A stretch of DNA of 64,000 nucleotides from Pseudomonas moraviensis (GTDB lineage: Bacteria > Pseudomonadota > Gammaproteobacteria > Pseudomonadales > Pseudomonadaceae): the NCBI RefSeq assembly GCF_900105805.1, contig NZ_LT629788.1, positions 5,316,501-5,380,500 of the forward strand. Direction: 5' to 3'. Each line of letters starts with the position of its first letter. Within the stretch, counting starts at the first letter, position 1. Under the pieces are notes generated by a model. It was not told the DNA's origin, did no database searches, and was given only the letters and a program-made list of their open reading frames with translations. This document shows, piece after piece, positions 16,042-24,075 of this stretch. A program made the translations under genes and the position numbers.

Positions 16042-16752
16042 TCAGCGGCTCTGGCGTTGTTGTAACAACAGGTTGCTGAAGCCGGCGCCGGCCAGTTGTT
16101 TCTGGGCCGTGGTCAGTTGCTCGCGGTTGCTGAACGGGCCGACCAACACGCGATACCAGGTTTCATCCTTGACCGTGCCGGACTCCACCGCCACGGCCTG
16201 GCCGAGCAGAATGATCTGCGCGCGCACCTTATCGGCATCGGTCTCTTTGCGGAACGAGCCGGCCTGGAGGAAGAACTTGGTGACCGGCGCGGCCTTGCTC
16301 ACTGGCGGCGCAGGCGGCGGAGTAATACCCGCCAGAGCTGCCTGCGCGCGCGCCGTGTCGATCTTCGCCGCCTCGGCCGGGGTCACCGGCGTGGTCGGGA
16401 TCGCCGGCACTTGCGGCGTCGGCAGGGTTTTCTCCGGCACCGCGTCCGGCGGCACGATCACTTCCGATTCCGGCAGCAAGGTGTAGAAGTCGTACTTCGG
16501 CTTCACCGGTTGCGTCGGGCTCGGCGGGGTCTTGTTGGCCTCGGCGATCTTCGACGCTTTCTGCTGCTGTTCGACTTTCTCGCGCTTGACCGTGTCGCTG
16601 CCCTTGCCCGGTTCCAGTTTCATCAGGAATACGATGAAGGCGCCGACGGTCAGGCCGATGGCCATCCACAGCCAGCCCGGAATCGGTTGTTTTGCCGGAG
16701 CCTGATAGCGGCTGGCGCCGCGTTTGGGTGCAGGTTTTTTCTTGGCGGCCAA
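16042..16752 (-). CDS. SPOR-domain membrane protein, FtsN-like
   Basis: A 236-residue bitopic protein: a basic cytoplasmic N-terminus (MAAKKKPAPKRGASRYQ), one membrane segment (WLWMAIGLTVGAFIVFLMKL), a Pro/Ala/Thr-rich periplasmic linker, and a C-terminal SPOR domain (FFLQAGSFRKETDADKVRAQ ... WYRVLVGPFSNREQL). SPOR domains bind denuded septal glycan, so it is probably a division protein with FtsN topology. It sits one base after argS, the usual Pseudomonas arrangement. The name FtsN is not certain, so no symbol is given. Confidence 0.88.
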   Translation of the reverse strand: MAAKKKPAPKRGASRYQAPAKQPIPGWLWMAIGLTVGAFIVFLMKLEPGKGSDTVKREKVEQQQKASKIAEANKTPPSPTQPVKPKYDFYTLLPESEVIVPPDAVPEKTLPTPQVPAIPTTPVTPAEAAKIDTARAQAALAGITPPPAPPVSKAAPVTKFFLQAGSFRKETDADKVRAQIILLGQAVAVESGTVKDETWYRVLVGPFSNREQLTTAQKQLAGAGFSNLLLQQRQSR

Positions 16753-16753
16753 C

Positions 16754-18490
16754 TTACATACGCTCCAGAGTTTCCAGACCCAACAGCTCCAGGCCTTGCT
16801 TGAGGGTGCGACCGGTCAGTGCGGCAAGACGCAGACGGCTCTGCATCTGCGCCGGGGTGTCGGCGGCGAGGATCGGGCAGTTCTCGTAGAAGCTGGAGAA
16901 CAGGCCGGCGACGTCGTACAGGTAGGTGCAGAGAATGTGCGGTGTGCCTTTCTCAGCGACGTTGTTCAGCACTTCGCCGAATTGCGCCAGTTTCGCGGCC
17001 AGCTCAAGTTCGTGTTCCGCCTCGAGAACGATCTGGCCATCCACTTCGCTGAAGTCCTTGCCCAGTTTGCGGAACACGCCGGCCACGCGGGTGTACGCGT
17101 AAAGCAGGTACGGCGCGGTGTTGCCTTCGAAATTCAGCATGAGGTCGAAGTTGAAGCTGTAGTCGCTGGTGCGATGCTTGGACAGGTCGGCGTATTTCAC
17201 CGCGCCGATGCCGACCACCTTGGCGATGTTGCGCAACTCGTTTTCGGCCAGGGTCGGGTTCTTCTCTTTCACCAGGTTGTAAGCGCGTTCCTGGGCTTCG
17301 GTCAGCAGGTCGATCAGCTTCACGGTGCCGCCGTCACGGGTCTTGAACGGACGGCCATCGGCGCCGTTCATGGTGCCGAAACCCATGTGCTCCATTTCCA
17401 TCGGATGGGTGACGAAACCGGCCTTGCGCGCCACGGCGAAGACTTGCTGGAAATGCAGCGCCTGACGCTGATCGACGAAATACAAAGCGCGATCAGCCTT
17501 GAGCTTGCCGCTGCGGTAGCGCACGGCCGCCAGGTCAGTGGTGGCGTACAGGTAACCGCCGTCGGCCTTGACGATGATCACCGGCAGCGGGTCGCCATCG
17601 GCGTTCTTGAACTCGTCGAGGAACACGCACTGGGCGCCGTTGCTCTCGACCAGCATGCCGGCAGCCTTGAGGTCGTTGACCACATTGATCAGGTCGTCGT
17701 TGTAGGCGCTTTCGCCCATCACGTCGGCCATGGTCAGTTTGACGTTGAGCAGTTCGTAGATCTTCTGGCAGTGCGACAGCGAGATGTCCTTGAACCTGGT
17801 CCACAGTGCCAGGCATTCGGCATCGCCGGCCTGCAGCTTGACCACCAGGCCTCGGGCGCGGTCGGCGAACTCTTCGGACTCGTCGAAACGCTGCTTGGCG
17901 GCGCGGTAGAAGTTTTCCAGGTCCGACAGCTCGTCGCTGGTGATCGGGTTTTCCTGCAGGTACGCCATCAGCATGCCGAACTGGGTGCCCCAGTCGCCGA
18001 CGTGGTTCTGGCGGATCACTTCGTCACCGAGGAATTCCAGCACGCGGGCCACGCCGTCACCGATGATGGTCGAGCGCAAATGGCCGACGTGCATCTCTTT
18101 GGCCAGGTTCGGTGCCGACAGATCGACCACGGTGCGCTGCGCCGGGCCGGCCTTGCGCACGCCGACATGGGCATCGGCCAGCGCGGCGTCGAGGCGCGCG
18201 GCCAGGGCCTGGGTGTTCTGGAAAAAATTGATGAAGCCCGGGCCGGCGATTTCGGCCTTGGTGACGTTCTCGTCGGCGGGCAGTGCGGCGATGATTTTCT
18301 CCGCCAGATCGCGCGGCTTCATGCCGGCTGGCTTGGCCAGCATCATGGCGATGTTGCTGGCGAAGTCGCCGTGGGTCTTGTCGCGGGCGTTCTCCACCTG
18401 GATCGCCGGCGTCAGGCCTTCAGGCAACACACCTTCGTTGACGAGTTGGGTGAGGGCTTGCTGGATCAGCTGGCGAATGGTGTCTTTCAT
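16754..18490 (-). CDS. argS: Arginyl-tRNA synthetase
   Basis: A class I aminoacyl-tRNA synthetase of 578 residues. The HIGH motif appears as HVGH in SAPNLAKEMHVGHLRSTIIGD. The N-terminal Add-1 domain has DFASNIAMMLAKP, and the anticodon-binding domain ends GLELLGLETLERM. As in most ArgRS there is no clear KMSK. The ATG at 18490 (MKDTIRQLIQQAL) is chosen; the frame is open 30 codons further but without family similarity. It is separated from priA by a REP pair. Confidence 0.97.
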   Translation of the reverse strand: MKDTIRQLIQQALTQLVNEGVLPEGLTPAIQVENARDKTHGDFASNIAMMLAKPAGMKPRDLAEKIIAALPADENVTKAEIAGPGFINFFQNTQALAARLDAALADAHVGVRKAGPAQRTVVDLSAPNLAKEMHVGHLRSTIIGDGVARVLEFLGDEVIRQNHVGDWGTQFGMLMAYLQENPITSDELSDLENFYRAAKQRFDESEEFADRARGLVVKLQAGDAECLALWTRFKDISLSHCQKIYELLNVKLTMADVMGESAYNDDLINVVNDLKAAGMLVESNGAQCVFLDEFKNADGDPLPVIIVKADGGYLYATTDLAAVRYRSGKLKADRALYFVDQRQALHFQQVFAVARKAGFVTHPMEMEHMGFGTMNGADGRPFKTRDGGTVKLIDLLTEAQERAYNLVKEKNPTLAENELRNIAKVVGIGAVKYADLSKHRTSDYSFNFDLMLNFEGNTAPYLLYAYTRVAGVFRKLGKDFSEVDGQIVLEAEHELELAAKLAQFGEVLNNVAEKGTPHILCTYLYDVAGLFSSFYENCPILAADTPAQMQSRLRLAALTGRTLKQGLELLGLETLERM

Positions 18491-18620
18491 GGTCTTCTCT
18501 TTCGACCGCAAGCGCGGCGGGCGCATCGATGCGCGGGTGGAAAAACTGGGCATTATCCGTTGCGAAGACGGGCTTGCCAACCTTAGCAGGCAGGATGTGG
18601 ATATGTGGTGACATCAAAGT

Positions 18621-18700
18621 CAAAAGATCGCAGCCTTCGGCGGCTCCTACAGTGGAATCGGCATTTATCTGTAGGAGCTGCCGAAGGCTGCGATCTTTTG
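18621..18700. repeat. REP pair (AAAGATCGCAGCCTTCGGC family)
   Basis: The arms AAAAGATCGCAGCCTTCGGC and GCCGAAGGCTGCGATCTTTT have the same family sequence as at 13731 but in the opposite head/tail arrangement, with GTAGGAGC facing inward. Confidence 0.88.
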
Positions 18701-18713
18701 CTCTTTCGGTTCT

Positions 18714-20933
18714 TCAATACAGATCCACCGGATCAACATCCAGCGACCAGCGCACCGCCCGCCCGCTCGGCATCTGCTCCAGCACCAGCATCCAGCTGGC
18801 CAGCAATCGGTGCAGTGGCGCCCGCGCGGTCGCCTGCAACAACAGCTGCGCGCGATAACGCCCGGCCCGGCGCTCCATCGGCGCCGGCACCGGCCCGAGC
18901 AGTTCGATGCCGCTCAGATTCAATTCGGCCAGCAAGCGCTCGGCCTCGCTGCACGCTTCATCGAGAAAGCCTTCCGCCTGCCCCGGCTTGTGCGCCTCGG
19001 CGCGCAACAAAGCCAGATGGGCAAAGGGCGGCAACCCGGCGGCGCGGCGTTCGCTCAAGGCCTGCTCGGCGAAGGCGAAATAACCCTGCTCGGTCAGTTG
19101 CACCAATAAAGGATGGTCGGCGAGGTGCGTCTGGATGATCACCCTGCCCGGTTCCTCAGCCCGCCCGGCACGCCCTGCAACCTGGACGATCAGTTGCGCC
19201 ATGCGCTCGCTGGCGCGGAAGTCGCCGGAGAACAGGCCGCCGTCGGCATCCAGAATCGACACCAGCGTCACCCGGGGGAAATGGTGCCCTTTGGCCAACA
19301 TCTGCGTGCCGACCAGAATGCACGGCTGGCCTTTCTGGATCGTCGCGAACAGCTGATTCATCGCGTCCTTGCGCGAGGTGCTGTCGCGATCGACGCGCAA
19401 AACCGGGTAATCAGGGAACAGAATCGCCAGACGCTCTTCGGCACGTTCGGTGCCAGCGCCGACCGGACGCAGATCGACCTTGCTGCACTTTGGACACTGG
19501 CGCGGCGTGCGCTCGACGTTGCCGCAATGGTGGCACCGCAATTCGCCATAACGCTGATGGACGGTCATGCGCGCATCGCAGCGCGAGCACTCCGACATCC
19601 ACCCGCAATCGTGACAGAGCAACGTCGGCGCGAATCCGCGCCGGTTGAGGAACACCAGCACCTGCTGGCCGTTGGCAAGGGTCTGGCCGATGGCTTGTTG
19701 CATCGGCCCGGAAATACCACTGTCGAGCGGACGGCTTTTCACGTCCAGACGCAGGAAGCGCGGTTGCTTGGCGCCGCCGGCGCGTTCGTTCAGACGTAAC
19801 AGACCATAGCGACCGGTGTAGGCGTTGTGCAGGCTCTCCAGCGACGGCGTGGCGGAACCGAGCACGATCGGGATGTTTTCCTGCCGTGCGCGTACCAGCG
19901 CCAGGTCGCGGGCGTGGTAGCGCAGACCTTCCTGCTGTTTATACGAGCCGTCATGCTCTTCATCGATGATGATCAGCCCGGGATTTTTCATCGGCGTGAA
20001 CAGCGCCGAGCGGGTGCCGATAATAATGTCGGCCTCGCCATCGCGGGCGGCGAGCCACGCGTCGAGACGTTCGCGGTCATTCACCGCCGAGTGCAACAGG
20101 GCGATGCACGCGTTGAAGCGCTGTTCGAAGCGCGCCAGGGTCTGCGGGCCGAGGTTGATCTCCGGGATCAGCACCAAGGCCTGTTTGCCGGCTTCGAGGG
20201 TTTCGCGGATCAGTTGCAGATAGACTTCGGTCTTGCCGCTGCCGGTAACCCCGGCCAGGAGAAAGGCGTGGTAGCTGTCGAAGCCGGCGCGAATCGCTTC
20301 GTACGCCGCGCGTTGTTCGCTGTTGAGCGGCAGCTCCGGTTGCGCCAGCCAGTGCTCGTGGCGCGCGCCGGGGGCGTGGCGGCGGATCTCGACTTGCACC
20401 AGACCCTTGGCCAGCAGCAGGTCGAGGCTGTCCTTGCTCAGCATCAGTTTGCTCAGCAACTGATGAGCCACGCCGTGGGGATGCTGGGCCAGCGTGGTCA
20501 GCGCCTCGCGCTGGCGTGGCGCACGGGCGACCCGTGGGTCATCGACGCTGGCGCCGGGGGCCACCGACCAGAAGCGTTCCTGCCGGGCCTCGGCCAGCTC
20601 GCCCTGACGCAGCAGCACTGGCAAGGCCCAGTTCAAGGTGTCGCCAAGGCTGTGCTGGTAATACTGCGCTGTCCACAGGCACAGCTTGAACAGTGCTGGC
20701 GGCAGCGGCGATGTCGAGTCGAGGAGGGCCAGTGCCGGTTTGAGTTTTTCTGCCGGCACCTCGCTGGTGTCGGTGACTTCGACCAGAATCCCGATCATCT
20801 CGCGCCGACCGAACGGTACCCGCAGGCGCATGCCCGGCTGCAATTGCTCGCGCCGCACCCCGGCCGGCGCCCGGTAATCGAACAGGCGGCGCAGGGGCGA
20901 AGGCAGGGCAAGGCGCAGAATGGCGTCGGGCAC
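18714..20933 (-). CDS. priA: Primosomal protein N' (replication restart helicase PriA)
   Basis: A 739-residue superfamily 2 DNA helicase that reloads the replisome at stalled forks. It has an N-terminal 3'-DNA-binding domain (residues 1-110), Walker A GVTGSGKTEVYL, Walker B IIIDEEHDGSYKQQ, and a zinc-binding insertion with paired cysteines (LCHDCGWMSECSRCDARM, CHHCG, CPKC). Helicase motif VI is VAGRAGRAEEPGRVIIQT. It is transcribed toward argS; a REPIN separates it from the divergent rpmE. Confidence 0.97.
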   Translation of the reverse strand: MPDAILRLALPSPLRRLFDYRAPAGVRREQLQPGMRLRVPFGRREMIGILVEVTDTSEVPAEKLKPALALLDSTSPLPPALFKLCLWTAQYYQHSLGDTLNWALPVLLRQGELAEARQERFWSVAPGASVDDPRVARAPRQREALTTLAQHPHGVAHQLLSKLMLSKDSLDLLLAKGLVQVEIRRHAPGARHEHWLAQPELPLNSEQRAAYEAIRAGFDSYHAFLLAGVTGSGKTEVYLQLIRETLEAGKQALVLIPEINLGPQTLARFEQRFNACIALLHSAVNDRERLDAWLAARDGEADIIIGTRSALFTPMKNPGLIIIDEEHDGSYKQQEGLRYHARDLALVRARQENIPIVLGSATPSLESLHNAYTGRYGLLRLNERAGGAKQPRFLRLDVKSRPLDSGISGPMQQAIGQTLANGQQVLVFLNRRGFAPTLLCHDCGWMSECSRCDARMTVHQRYGELRCHHCGNVERTPRQCPKCSKVDLRPVGAGTERAEERLAILFPDYPVLRVDRDSTSRKDAMNQLFATIQKGQPCILVGTQMLAKGHHFPRVTLVSILDADGGLFSGDFRASERMAQLIVQVAGRAGRAEEPGRVIIQTHLADHPLLVQLTEQGYFAFAEQALSERRAAGLPPFAHLALLRAEAHKPGQAEGFLDEACSEAERLLAELNLSGIELLGPVPAPMERRAGRYRAQLLLQATARAPLHRLLASWMLVLEQMPSGRAVRWSLDVDPVDLY

Positions 20934-20976
20934 GCGGGGGGATCTCGATCAGCAGGCGGTAGGACTTGGCACATAA

Positions 20977-21069
20977 CCTTGTAGGAGTGAGCCTGCTCGC
21001 GATAGGTCTTTCATTCAACATTGAGTCGTCTGATACACCGCTATCGCGAGCAGGCTCACTCCTACAAGG
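20977..21069. repeat. REPIN (CCTTGTAGGAGTGAGCCTGCTCGCGATAG family)
   Basis: Near-perfect 29-base inverted arms with a spacer of about 35 bases, between divergent priA and rpmE. Confidence 0.92.
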
Positions 21070-21120
21070 GAATCGCATATTGGGCCGGGAGCCTAGCAGA
21101 CGGTCGGTCTCGGTGACAGC

Positions 21121-21148
21121 TTGCGTGTTTGAAAAGGTCTGGTAGAAT
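21121..21148 (+). promoter_or_regulatory. Sigma-70 promoter of rpmE
   Basis: TTGCGT, 16 bases, TAGAAT. It lies about 70 bases before the rpmE ATG, leaving a leader of about 60 bases. Confidence 0.6.
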
Positions 21149-21218
21149 CCGCGGCCTAATTACGTGCGGTATTCAACAATAGTGTTGGGTGGCGGCACGC
21201 TAGCCTGAGGAAGACACC

Positions 21219-21440
21219 ATGAAAGCCGATATCCATCCGAACTACCCGGAAATTGCTGTTACCTGCAGCTGCGGTAACAAGTTCGAAACTCGTTCGACCT
21301 ACGGCAAAGCCCTGGCGATCGACGTTTGCAACGAATGCCACCCGTTCTACACCGGTAAGCAGAAGACTCTGGACACCGGCGGCCGTGTGCAGAAGTTCGC
21401 AGACCGTTTCGCTACTTTCGGCGTCGGCAAAAAAGCCTGA
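21219..21440 (+). CDS. rpmE: 50S ribosomal protein L31 (zinc-binding form)
   Basis: A 73-residue L31. Cysteines at CSCG and CNEC (residues 16, 18, 37 and 40) form the zinc site, so this is the C-plus paralogue rather than the zinc-free YkgM type. The sequence MKADIHPNYPEIAV is typical. A GAGGAAG ribosome site precedes the ATG. An intrinsic terminator-like hairpin lies 45 bases downstream, inside the start of the next gene. Confidence 0.97.
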   Translation: MKADIHPNYPEIAVTCSCGNKFETRSTYGKALAIDVCNECHPFYTGKQKTLDTGGRVQKFADRFATFGVGKKA

Positions 21441-21481
21441 GGCTGATCATTTTGGAAGGTCGTCCCGACTTCTCCAGACTG

Positions 21482-22264
21482 ATGAAAAAGGCGTCCCTTG
21501 CGGGCGCCTTTTTTGTGTCTGCGATTTGGCTGTCCGCCGCCCAGGCCTTTTGTCCGACCCCCGCGGGGCTGACCAGCGTCAGCGTGCATTGGGTGGTCGA
21601 TGGCGACACCCTGCGCCTGAGCGACGGCCGCAGCGTGCGCATGATCGGCCTCAATACGCCGGAACTGGGCAAGCAGGGCCGCAGCGACGAACCCTTCGCC
21701 GTGGCGGCGCGCAAACGCCTGCAAGCGCTGGTCGATGACAGCGGCGGCCGTGTGGGTCTGCGGCCCGGCAAGCAGGCCAAAGACCATTACGGGCGTACGC
21801 TTGCGCATGTCTACAGCGTCAGCGGTGCCAATCTCGAAGCGCAAATGCTTGCCGATGGCTTGGGCTTTCAGGTTGCCGTGGCGCCCAACGTCGATCTGCT
21901 CGCCTGCCAGCAGGCCGCCGAACGCAGCGCACGACAAGCCGGACTTGGCGTCTGGCGGCAATCGCCGGTGCTCAAAGCGCCACAGATTCAGCGATCCGGT
22001 TTCGCCATAGTCAGCGGTCGGGTGAGCAAGGTGCAGCGCAATCGCGGCGGAATCTGGATCGAGTTGCAGGACGCGCTTGTATTGCGGGTTGCACCCAATC
22101 TGGTGGGCCACTTAGACAGTGCCCGCTTGCAGGCGCTGAAGGGTAAGCAAATCGAGGCGCGCGGGTGGGTGATAGACCGATCCCGGCGCGGTGGATCGCA
22201 AAAAGGTCAGCCACGCTGGTTGTTGCCACTGACCGATCCTTCGATGCTGCACGTGCCGCGCTGA
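21482..22264 (+). CDS. Secreted thermonuclease (SNase) family protein
   Basis: A 260-residue nuclease with an N-terminal signal peptide (MKKASLAGAFFVSAIWLSAA, cleavage probably after AQA) and a staphylococcal-nuclease-like OB fold: VVDGDTLRLSDGRSVRMIG, LNTPELG and DHYGRTLAHVY carry the Asp, Arg and calcium-site patterns. The C-terminal about 90 residues form a second small OB-like domain. The start is uncertain: a TTG at 21452 has a better-placed GAGG and would add ten residues. The first codons overlap a terminator-like hairpin. Confidence 0.82.
   Translation: MKKASLAGAFFVSAIWLSAAQAFCPTPAGLTSVSVHWVVDGDTLRLSDGRSVRMIGLNTPELGKQGRSDEPFAVAARKRLQALVDDSGGRVGLRPGKQAKDHYGRTLAHVYSVSGANLEAQMLADGLGFQVAVAPNVDLLACQQAAERSARQAGLGVWRQSPVLKAPQIQRSGFAIVSGRVSKVQRNRGGIWIELQDALVLRVAPNLVGHLDSARLQALKGKQIEARGWVIDRSRRGGSQKGQPRWLLPLTDPSMLHVPR
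21485..21514 (+). terminator. Intrinsic terminator-like hairpin overlapping the signal-peptide codons
   Basis: AAAAAGGCG-T-CCC, loop TTGC, GGG-CGCCTTTTTT: a GC-rich stem with a single bulge followed by six T. It is placed correctly to end rpmE, but lies directly after the putative ATG of the nuclease gene. Confidence 0.75.
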
Positions 22265-22449
22265 AGAAAAAATTGTAGACATTTTCCGTGTTGATTGTGA
22301 ACAGTCCAGCCCTTGTGCGCCGTGGCTCTTGGCCCAAAGTCGTAGGGCAGGGCGCTTGACAGCAGTGACTGCCCAGTCTTGTGGGGACTTTGCGAGGCGC
22401 GTATCCTCGCTGACCAGTCTGTCCAACAGTAAAAAAGCGGAATGCCAAA

Positions 22450-23718
22450 ATGTCTGATCTGAAAACTGCCGCTCTCGAATATCACGCCCATCCTCGTCCG
22501 GGGAAGCTGAGTGTCGAGCTCACCAAGGCCACTGCTACCGCCCGCGACCTGTCGCTGGCCTACAGCCCCGGCGTAGCCGAACCAGTGCGCGAGATCGCTC
22601 GCGATCCTGAACTGGCCTACAAATACACCGGCAAGGGCAACCTGGTGGCAGTCATTTCCGATGGCACCGCGATTCTCGGCCTGGGCAACCTCGGCCCATT
22701 GGCTTCCAAGCCTGTAATGGAAGGTAAAGGCGTGCTGTTCAAGCGCTTCGCCGGCATCGACGTGTTCGACATCGAAGTCGACTCGGAAAGCCCGCAAGCC
22801 TTCATCGACACCGTCAAGCGTATCTCGATTACCTTCGGTGGCATCAACCTGGAAGACATCAAGGCGCCTGAGTGCTTTGAGATCGAACGTGCTCTGATCG
22901 AGCAGTGCGATATTCCGGTGTTCCACGATGACCAGCACGGCACCGCGATCGTGACCGCTGCCGGCATGATCAACGCCCTGGAAATCGCTGGCAAAACCCT
23001 GCAGGACGCGAAGATCGTCTGCCTCGGCGCCGGCGCTGCCGCCATCTCCTGCATGAAACTGCTGGTGAGCATGGGCGCTCGCATCGAAAACATCTTCATG
23101 GTTGACCGTACCGGCGTGATCCACTCCGGCCGTGATGACCTGAACCAGTACAAAGCCGTGTTCGCCCACGCCACCGAGAAACGCACCCTGGCTGACGCAC
23201 TGGCAGGCGCTGACGTGTTCGTCGGTCTGTCCGGCCCGAACCTGCTGAGCGCTGAAGGCTTGCTGTCGATGGCGGCCAACCCGATCGTGTTCGCCTGCTC
23301 GAACCCGGATCCGGAAATCTCCCCGGAACTGGCGCACGCTACCCGTAGCGACGTAATCATGGCCACCGGCCGTTCGGACTACCCGAACCAGGTCAACAAC
23401 GTACTGGGCTTCCCGTTCATCTTCCGTGGTGCCCTGGACGTTCGCGCCAAGCGCATCAACGAAGAAATGAAAGTTGCCGCGGCCAATGCCCTGCGCGAAC
23501 TGGCCAAACTGCCAGTACCGCAGGAAGTCTGCGACGCCTACGGCGGCATCAAACTGGAATTCGGCCGTGAGTACATCATTCCGAAACCAATGGACAAGCG
23601 CCTGATCACCCTGATCTCCGACGCCGTGGCCAAGGCCGCGATCGAGACTGGCGTTGCTACCCTGCCGTATCCGAAGAACTACCCGCTGAAAAGCGTGGAT
23701 GACGTGTTCAACGGCTAA
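22450..23718 (+). CDS. maeB: NADP-dependent malic enzyme (short form, no phosphotransacetylase domain)
   Basis: Oxidatively decarboxylates malate to pyruvate, supplying NADPH and pyruvate. The 422 residues comprise an N-terminal malic domain (YSPGVAEPVREIARD, KGNLVAVISDGTAILGLGNLG, VFHDDQHGTAIV) and an NAD(P)-binding domain (VCLGAGAAAISCMKLL). E. coli MaeB is about 760 residues because of a fused phosphotransacetylase-like domain; that part is absent here, as usual in Pseudomonas. It is followed by its own terminator. Confidence 0.94.
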   Translation: MSDLKTAALEYHAHPRPGKLSVELTKATATARDLSLAYSPGVAEPVREIARDPELAYKYTGKGNLVAVISDGTAILGLGNLGPLASKPVMEGKGVLFKRFAGIDVFDIEVDSESPQAFIDTVKRISITFGGINLEDIKAPECFEIERALIEQCDIPVFHDDQHGTAIVTAAGMINALEIAGKTLQDAKIVCLGAGAAAISCMKLLVSMGARIENIFMVDRTGVIHSGRDDLNQYKAVFAHATEKRTLADALAGADVFVGLSGPNLLSAEGLLSMAANPIVFACSNPDPEISPELAHATRSDVIMATGRSDYPNQVNNVLGFPFIFRGALDVRAKRINEEMKVAAANALRELAKLPVPQEVCDAYGGIKLEFGREYIIPKPMDKRLITLISDAVAKAAIETGVATLPYPKNYPLKSVDDVFNG

Positions 23719-23739
23719 GTCGTTGTAGCGCTTCAAACA

Positions 23740-23773
23740 AAAGCCCCGGCTCGTTATGAGTCGGGGCTTTTTT
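23740..23773 (+). terminator. Intrinsic terminator after the malic enzyme gene
   Basis: The stem AAAAGCCCCGGCTC / GAGTCGGGGCTTTT is followed by a T-run. Confidence 0.9.
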
Positions 23774-23806
23774 GTGGCTAAGGGCTTTGTATTCCATATC
23801 TGGAGC

Positions 23807-23987
23807 AGCCCTCACCCTAGCCCTCTCCCAAAGGGAGAGGGGACCGAATGGGGGATATTGATGAATGACGCCGACGTGAAAGTCTTGCTTTGAATCCATA
23901 ATCGACTCGGTTGCGCAGGTCGATGCATGAAGCCAGACACCTCGGTCGGCTCCCTCTACCTCCGGGAGAGGGCTGGGGTGAGGGGCT
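23807..23987. repeat. About 180-bp dispersed element with terminal inverted repeats, copy 2
   Basis: The reverse complement of this stretch aligns along its length with 7723-7902, including the ends (AGCCCCTCACCCCAGCCCTC) and the central GAGTCGATTATGGATTC. It fills most of the 357-base gap between the malic enzyme gene and ponA, between two terminators; nothing coding is seen there. Confidence 0.8.
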
Positions 23988-24025
23988 GGATGTTCGTAAC
24001 GCCGCGAACTCCAAACATCAGTCAA

Positions 24026-24063
24026 TAAAAAGCCCCGCTCTTCTCACAAAGGCGGGGCTTTTC
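24026..24063 (-). terminator. Bidirectional terminator downstream of ponA
   Basis: The stem AAAAAGCCCCGC / GCGGGGCTTTT has A- and T-runs on both sides. It lies just after the ponA stop codon in minus-strand sense. Confidence 0.88.
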
Positions 24064-24075
24064 AATGGTGCTGGA

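Noticed and set aside
16724..18586. Open frame of 620 codons opposite argS
   Set aside because: It is antisense to a certain argS gene, with no ribosome site or family pattern.
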